NCBI RefSeq assembly: GCF_000374165.1
Contig: NZ_KB893741.1
Span: forward strand, 1 to 52,045
Direction of reading: 5' to 3'
From: Parafrankia elaeagni
GTDB lineage: Bacteria > Actinomycetota > Actinomycetes > Frankiales > Frankiaceae
Length of the DNA: 52,045 bases
The notes beneath the pieces were generated by a model that was not told where the DNA came from, did not search any database, and saw nothing but the letters and a program-made list of their open reading frames with translations. A program made the position numbers and the translations under genes. This document shows, piece by piece, positions 48,100 through 52,045 of the stretch; within the stretch, counting starts at the first letter, position 1, and the number at the start of each line of letters is the position of its first letter.

Positions 48100-48557
48100 C
48101 CGGTCCGTGTGGCCGGCAGCGGCCCTACCAGGTGCGCAACTGCCCCGCGAGGCAGAAAGTAGCCGATTGGTCACGCATTTAGAAGAGGGGTGTGCAGTAG
48201 TAGGCCACAATGCACGGCCATGGTGGGACCCGGGACCCTTGTGTGTTCCGTGCCCAGGCGCCCGACAGGCGAACCCAGGTCACGAGTGGTGTCAGGCGGT
48301 AGGGGTCGTGTCACGGGCCTCGTGGAAGACCCGGGACGGGCGGCGTGCTGCCCGCTCGGGCGGTACGGACGGTACGGACGGTTGAGCGTCCGTTCGGCAG
48401 ATGTCCGCGGATGTCGTCCTGAGGTTGGCCTCGCCACCGGTGAGCAGCCCGACTGCGGCTTGCGTCACGGTCGCGATCATCGGGCACGTCGGCGCGTCAG
48501 ATGCGACGATGCGGGGAGGACCGACATCGATATTGCTGGCTACGGAGGCCCCAAGGC
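48100..48557. other. Intergenic region between the NsdA-like gene and etfB
   Basis: About 460 bp without a recognisable gene. An AT-richer patch at about 48140-48220 should contain the promoter of the NsdA-like gene. A short tandem repeat (GGTACGGAC twice) lies at 48362-48379. The etfB promoter is expected in the right part; I did not find a clear -10/-35. Confidence 0.5.
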
Positions 48558-49343
48558 GTGAACATCGTGGTTACCGTCAAGCAGGTTCCCGATACCTGGG
48601 CGGAGAAGAAGCTCGACGCCTCGGACAAGACGGTCGACCGCAAGAGCGTCGACAACGTCATGAACGAGATGGACGAGTACGGGGTTGAAGAGGCCCTCAA
48701 GATCAAGGAAGCCCACGGCGGCGAGGTGACGGTCGTCACGATGGGTCCGGACAAGGCCGTCGAGACGATCCGCAAGGCGCTCTCGATGGGCGCGGACAAG
48801 GCCGTCCACCTCAGCGACGAGTCGCTGCACGGTTCCGACGCGCTCTCCACGTCCGCCGCCCTCGCGAAGGTGATCTCCACCCTCTCGCCCGACATCGTCA
48901 TCACCTCCTCGGAGGCCTCCGACGCCCGGGGCGGCGTCATGGGCGCGCTCCTCGCGGAGCGGCTCGGTCTCCCGCAGCTCACCCAGGCCCGCAAGGTCAC
49001 GGTCGACCCGGGCGCCGGCAAGGTCTCGGTCGAGCGTCTCGCGGATAACGGGTACGCCCTTGTCGAGGCGTCCCTGCCCGCGGTCGTCGGCGTGGTCGAG
49101 AAGATCAACCAGCCGCGCTACCCCTCGTTCAAGGGCATCATGGCGGCGAAGAAGAAGCCGCTGACGAAGCTCTCGGCCGCGGATGCCGGCCTGGACGCCG
49201 GGTCGGTCGGCCTGCCCGCCGCGGCCTCCACCGTCCTCGAGGCCCAGCCGGCCCCGCCGCGGCAGAGCGGCACCATCGTCAAGGACGAGGGTGACGGCGG
49301 CGCCAAGGTCGCTTCGTACCTCGCCGCCCAGAAGCTCATCTAG
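48558..49343 (+). CDS. etfB: Electron transfer flavoprotein beta subunit
   Basis: A 261-residue EtfB. The GTG at 48558 (GGAGGCCCCAAGG upstream) gives MNIVVTVKQVPDTWAEKKL, a typical start. The signature NEMDEYGVEEALKIKE and the AMP-binding region GADKAVHLSDESLHGSDAL are present. It transfers electrons from acyl-CoA dehydrogenases to the quinone pool through ETF:quinone oxidoreductase. etfA follows after 12 bp, so the two form an operon. Confidence 0.97.
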   Translation: MNIVVTVKQVPDTWAEKKLDASDKTVDRKSVDNVMNEMDEYGVEEALKIKEAHGGEVTVVTMGPDKAVETIRKALSMGADKAVHLSDESLHGSDALSTSAALAKVISTLSPDIVITSSEASDARGGVMGALLAERLGLPQLTQARKVTVDPGAGKVSVERLADNGYALVEASLPAVVGVVEKINQPRYPSFKGIMAAKKKPLTKLSAADAGLDAGSVGLPAAASTVLEAQPAPPRQSGTIVKDEGDGGAKVASYLAAQKLI

Positions 49344-49355
49344 GAAGGTTGTTCG

Positions 49356-50318
49356 ATGGCTGAAGTACTTGTTCTCGTCGAGCACACCGACGGTGAGCCG
49401 AAGAAGGTCACGGCCGAGCTGCTGACCCTGGCCCGCACTCTGGGCGAGCCCTCGGCGGTCTTCCTGGGCGGCCCGGGCACCTACGCCAAGGCGAAGGACT
49501 ACCTCGCCCAGTACGGCGCGGCCAAGGTCTACCTGGTCGAGTCCGAGGACATCGCCGACCACGTGGCCGCTCCCGCCGCCGAGGTCCTCTCCAAGCTGGT
49601 GGCCGACACCTCGCCGGTCGCCGTGCTCGCCGCGGCGACGCCGGACTCCCGCGAGATCGCGGCGCGCACCGCGGCCCGGACGGACTCGGGTCTGATCTGG
49701 GACGCCACCGCGCTCACCGCGGACCTCACGGCCACCCAGGGCATCTTCGGCGGTTCGACGATCGTCAGCTCGAAGGTGACCAAGGGCACCCCGGTCGTCG
49801 TCGTCCGCCCGAACTCCACCGCGCCCGAGGCCGCTCCGTCGACGCCGACGGAGACCCCGGTCGACATCACGATCTCCGACGCCGCGAAGGGCGCGAAGAT
49901 CGTGGACAGGGTGGTGGAGGCCAAGTCCGGGCGCCCGGACCTCACCGAGGCCCAGGTCGTCGTCTCCGGTGGGCGGGGTCTCGGCGCAGCGGAGCACTTC
50001 GCCCTGGTCGAGAAGCTCGCCGACACGCTCGGCGCCGCTGTCGGCGCGTCGCGTGCGGCGACCGACGCCGGCTGGTACCCGCACCAGAACCAGGTCGGCC
50101 AGACCGGCAAGACCGTGTCGCCGCAGCTCTACATCGCTGTCGGCATCTCCGGTGCGATCCAGCACCGGGCCGGGATGCAGACCTCGAAGACCATCGTGGC
50201 CGTCAACAAGGACCCCGAGGCCCCGATCTTCGAGTTCGCGGACTACGGCATCGTCGGCGACCTGTTCAACGTCGTCCCGCAGCTCACCGACCAGATCCAG
50301 AAGCACAAGGCGGGCTGA
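49356..50318 (+). CDS. etfA: Electron transfer flavoprotein alpha subunit
   Basis: A 320-residue EtfA with AGGAAGG before the ATG. The C-terminal FAD-binding domain is clear: [49 protein letters not shown], and [19 protein letters not shown]. It pairs with EtfB 12 bp upstream. Transcription probably ends at the 20-bp hairpin 59 bases after the stop. It fits the acyl-CoA metabolism genes elsewhere in the window. Confidence 0.97.
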   Translation: MAEVLVLVEHTDGEPKKVTAELLTLARTLGEPSAVFLGGPGTYAKAKDYLAQYGAAKVYLVESEDIADHVAAPAAEVLSKLVADTSPVAVLAAATPDSREIAARTAARTDSGLIWDATALTADLTATQGIFGGSTIVSSKVTKGTPVVVVRPNSTAPEAAPSTPTETPVDITISDAAKGAKIVDRVVEAKSGRPDLTEAQVVVSGGRGLGAAEHFALVEKLADTLGAAVGASRAATDAGWYPHQNQVGQTGKTVSPQLYIAVGISGAIQHRAGMQTSKTIVAVNKDPEAPIFEFADYGIVGDLFNVVPQLTDQIQKHKAG

Positions 50319-50376
50319 TCCGCCGTCGGTCCCGGCGCCGGTCGCCGGAACCGGCCGCGGCCACCTCGCACGGCAT

Positions 50377-50424
50377 GACGGCCGGGTGTGGGTCTCGGAA
50401 CCAGGAGACCCACACCCGGCCGTC
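50377..50424 (+). terminator. 20-bp perfect hairpin after etfA
   Basis: GACGGCCGGGTGTGGGTCTC at 50377-50396 pairs perfectly with 50405-50424 around the loop GGAACCAG. No T-run follows. It ends about 65 bases before the PadR gene start. Confidence 0.85.
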
Positions 50425-50459
50425 GGCGTTCCAGGCCCCCGCCTCCTTCGGCTACTCTG

Positions 50460-50474
50460 CGTAGTTAAACTGCG
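50460..50474. promoter_or_regulatory. Candidate PadR operator
   Basis: CGTAGTTAAACTGCG is a 15-bp imperfect dyad (CG.AGTT.AACT.CG) in an AT-rich spot 15 bases before the padR start codon and overlapping its likely promoter. PadR regulators commonly bind such dyads and repress themselves. No protein-binding evidence is available from sequence alone. Confidence 0.45.
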
Positions 50475-50489
50475 GCGGAAGGTGTCTAC

Positions 50490-51041
50490 GTGTCACTGCG
50501 TCACGGGTTGCTGGGCCTGCTGGCCGAAGGTCCGGCCAGTGGCTACGACCTGACCCGCCGGTTCGAGCAGGTACTCGGGGCGGTGTGGCCCGCCGGTCAC
50601 CCACAGATCTACGGCGAACTGAGCCGCCTCGCCAGCGACGGCCTGATCGAGATCGACAGCGAGGGTCCGCGCGGCCGAAAGGCCTACCGCATCACCGAGT
50701 CGGGCCTGACGGAGATCAGGCGCTGGTTGCGGGACTCGTCCGAGGTGGACCACACCACCCGGCTCCAGTCCCTCCTCCGCTCCTTCTTCTTCTGGCTGAT
50801 GGAGCCAGCGGACCTCAACGACCATCTGATGCGCGAAGCCGACTTCTTCGCCGCCGCTGCCGGCCGGTACCGGGCATACGCGGATGCCGCGGACCGGGCC
50901 GAGGGCACCGACACCCCACAGCAGAGATCGCAGCGCATCGCGATCGAAGGCGGCGCGCGGCTCTACGAGGCACTTGCGGCCTGGGCCCGCTGGGCCGCGG
51001 ACCGGACGGAGCTGACGGGCGACCGACGCCGGCCGCTGTGA
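50490..51041 (+). CDS. PadR-family transcriptional regulator
   Basis: A 183-residue PadR regulator with the normal N-terminal winged helix (LRHGLLGLLAEGPASGYDLT, then HPQIYGELSRLASDGLIEI and GRKAYRITESG) and a C-terminal helical dimerisation domain. The GTG at 50490 follows GGAAGG. A small dyad lies just upstream. The target genes are unknown. The next gene downstream is 16S rRNA, not an obvious efflux or enzyme target. Confidence 0.94.
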   Translation: MSLRHGLLGLLAEGPASGYDLTRRFEQVLGAVWPAGHPQIYGELSRLASDGLIEIDSEGPRGRKAYRITESGLTEIRRWLRDSSEVDHTTRLQSLLRSFFFWLMEPADLNDHLMREADFFAAAAGRYRAYADAADRAEGTDTPQQRSQRIAIEGGARLYEALAAWARWAADRTELTGDRRRPL

Positions 51042-51518
51042 TCCGCGTCGACTCCGCGGCGCTCCACCCGCCTCGGACGCTCTTCGCGGCCGGGCCCTTC
51101 GCGGCCGAGTACTTCCACGGCTGCGAACTTCCTCGTTGCTGTCCGCTTTGTTCAGCCCGGGCCGCTCTGCCGCCGTACGGGGGTCTCGGGACGACCGCAC
51201 GGTCGCCGACGGAAACGCCCCGACCCGAGCGGGGCCCGCGAGCCGGGGATGGATTGTCCTCGTCCGGCTCCCCGACGGACCGGGCGAGAGCGTCGCACAA
51301 CGGGCCTGCGCCAGGCCACGAATGCATGTCAGGTGGGGGCGCGTCCACCCCCCGGATCGGTCGTGTATAGTTCCGTCTCACCGCAGCAACCGGGGCTTAA
51401 CGGCCTCGACGTCCGCGGGCCCAGGATCCTCCGAGGGGGCACAGACCCCCCGAGGCAAGTGGCTCCCAGACAGTGCGGTAAGGTTAGGAAAGTGGCAGTC
51501 ACCGGCAAACGCCGGAGT
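51042..51518. other. Intergenic region upstream of the rRNA promoters
   Basis: About 480 bp with no credible gene. A TATAGT hexamer at 51364-51369 could be the -10 of another upstream promoter, but no TTGACA-like -35 is found at the right distance. Confidence 0.45.
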
Positions 51519-51521
51519 GAT

Positions 51522-51551
51522 TTGACACAAACCCGAAAAGCTCGGTAACTT
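51522..51551 (+). promoter_or_regulatory. rRNA promoter P1
   Basis: TTGACA at 51522-51527 and TAACTT at 51546-51551 with an 18-base spacer, a strong sigma-70/HrdB-type promoter upstream of 16S rRNA. Confidence 0.8.
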
Positions 51552-51633
51552 GACCGAGTCGCCACAGCCGGGGCCGAAAGGCCGAAACGGATGAGGCACC
51601 CCGGCACAGGAATGAATCGCAGAAAACAGCGAT

Positions 51634-51662
51634 TTGACACCAGCCGAAAAGCTCGGTAACTT
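51634..51662 (+). promoter_or_regulatory. rRNA promoter P2
   Basis: TTGACA at 51634-51639 and TAACTT at 51657-51662 with a 17-base spacer, within the second direct repeat. Confidence 0.82.
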
Positions 51663-51741
51663 AACCGAGTCGCCACAGCCGGGGCCGAAAGGCCGAAACG
51701 GATGAGGCAAAAGCCGAAGGAAGAATCGCAGAAACAGCGGT

Positions 51742-51771
51742 TTGACACCGGCGGGAAACACCAGGTAACTT
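51742..51771 (+). promoter_or_regulatory. rRNA promoter P3
   Basis: TTGACA at 51742-51747 and TAACTT at 51766-51771 with an 18-base spacer. The hexamers match P1 and P2 but the flanks differ, so it is not part of the 80-bp repeat. Confidence 0.8.
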
Positions 51772-51815
51772 AAAGAAGCTCCGGGGAACGCCGAAGGGCG
51801 GGAACCGGAAGCATC

Positions 51816-51837
51816 TGCTCCTTGAGAACTCAACAGC
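51816..51837 (+). promoter_or_regulatory. boxA-like antitermination/processing element of the rRNA leader
   Basis: The stretch TGCTCCTTGAGAACTCAACA in the leader matches the conserved actinobacterial rRNA leader element and the start of the E. coli boxA (TGCTCTTTAACA). Such sites recruit Nus factors and lie near RNase III processing stems. Confidence 0.65.
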
Positions 51838-52000
51838 GTACCGAATAGTCAGTGCCATATTTTTTAACCCCCGTCCATGGCCAGGGCTTGTTTGTTCTGG
51901 TGATGGTAGGGAAATTCCTTTGGCAATGATAGACGATCTTACGAGGATCTGTCTTGCCAGGATTGGTTGGGCTTGGCGGCCCGGCCATCTCTTTCAAGCA

Positions 52001-52045
52001 TTGATGGAGAGTTTGATCCTGGCTCAGGACGAACGCTGGCGGCGT
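52001..52045 (+). rRNA. rrs: 16S ribosomal RNA, 5' end only
   Basis: The last 45 bases match the universal 16S start: AGAGTTTGATCCTGGCTCAG at 52008-52027 (primer 27F site), then GACGAACGCTGGCGGCGT. The mature 5' end is placed by counting back from E. coli position 8. The gene runs off the window. Confidence 0.97.

Larger units (their letters stand above)
51519..51709 (+). repeat. Two ~80-bp direct repeats carrying rRNA promoters P1 and P2
   Basis: The block 51519-51598 recurs at 51631-51709 with only a few differences, including one base less in the -10/-35 spacer. Each contains TTGACA, TAACTT, the stretch CGAGTCGCCACAGCCGGGGC and a GGATGAGGCA end. Confidence 0.9.

Noticed and set aside
51136-51525. 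A small gene upstream of the rRNA promoters
   Set aside because: No motif, no ribosome binding site, and the frame runs into the first rRNA promoter.

Overview
The window is high-GC actinobacterial chromosome. Gene content points to Frankia or a close relative: crotonyl-CoA carboxylase/reductase, the GlgE glucan pathway, a TerD/DUF475 cluster, an NsdA-like regulator and triple-promoter rRNA control. The genus call is inference; no ribosomal gene is long enough here to settle it. About 33 protein genes and the first ~45 bases of a 16S rRNA gene are present. Coding density is high, many starts are GTG (one is TTG), and several neighbouring genes overlap by 4 bp (ATGA or GTGA).

Left part (1-9022), acyl-CoA and signalling genes: ccr (minus); an ECF sigma factor coupled to a membrane protein with two calcium-type loops; thiolase coupled to meaB; a soluble histidine kinase with a degenerate receiver; a thiamine-binding protein; and a thioredoxin-TPR co-chaperone. 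Thiolase, Ccr and MeaB suggest an ethylmalonyl-CoA type route for acetyl-CoA, which fits acsA at 37.1 kb and enoyl-CoA hydratase and etfBA further right.

9.0-17.0 kb (minus): glgE-treS-mak-glgB, the complete trehalose to maltose to maltose-1-phosphate to branched alpha-glucan route. The degradative partners glgP and glgX lie convergently at 39.3-44.1 kb.

18.0-37.0 kb (plus): a long co-directional stress island. It opens with terD, a TerC-like DUF475 membrane protein and a second TerD-family gene. Three unusual chaperone-like genes follow: a GrpE-like domain on a ~700-residue disordered Tyr/Gly/Asp-rich region, an Hsp70 with no lid, and a large protein with a J-like segment, a double zinc ribbon and fibronectin III domains. 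A secreted GH26 enzyme comes next. The last four genes are a 4-bp-overlapping operon (CitE-like lyase, PRTase-TRSP, StiP/PELOTA, HAD phosphatase) matching the Ter-associated module predicted to make a nucleoside-like metabolite. The neighbouring Hsp70-type triad is the best candidate for an under-described system.

Right part (37.1-52.0 kb): acsA, glgP, glgX, enoyl-CoA hydratase, a membrane-anchored endonuclease/exonuclease/phosphatase protein, an NsdA-like regulator, etfBA, a PadR regulator, and then the rRNA promoter region (three tandem promoters, two on ~80-bp direct repeats) leading into 16S rRNA.
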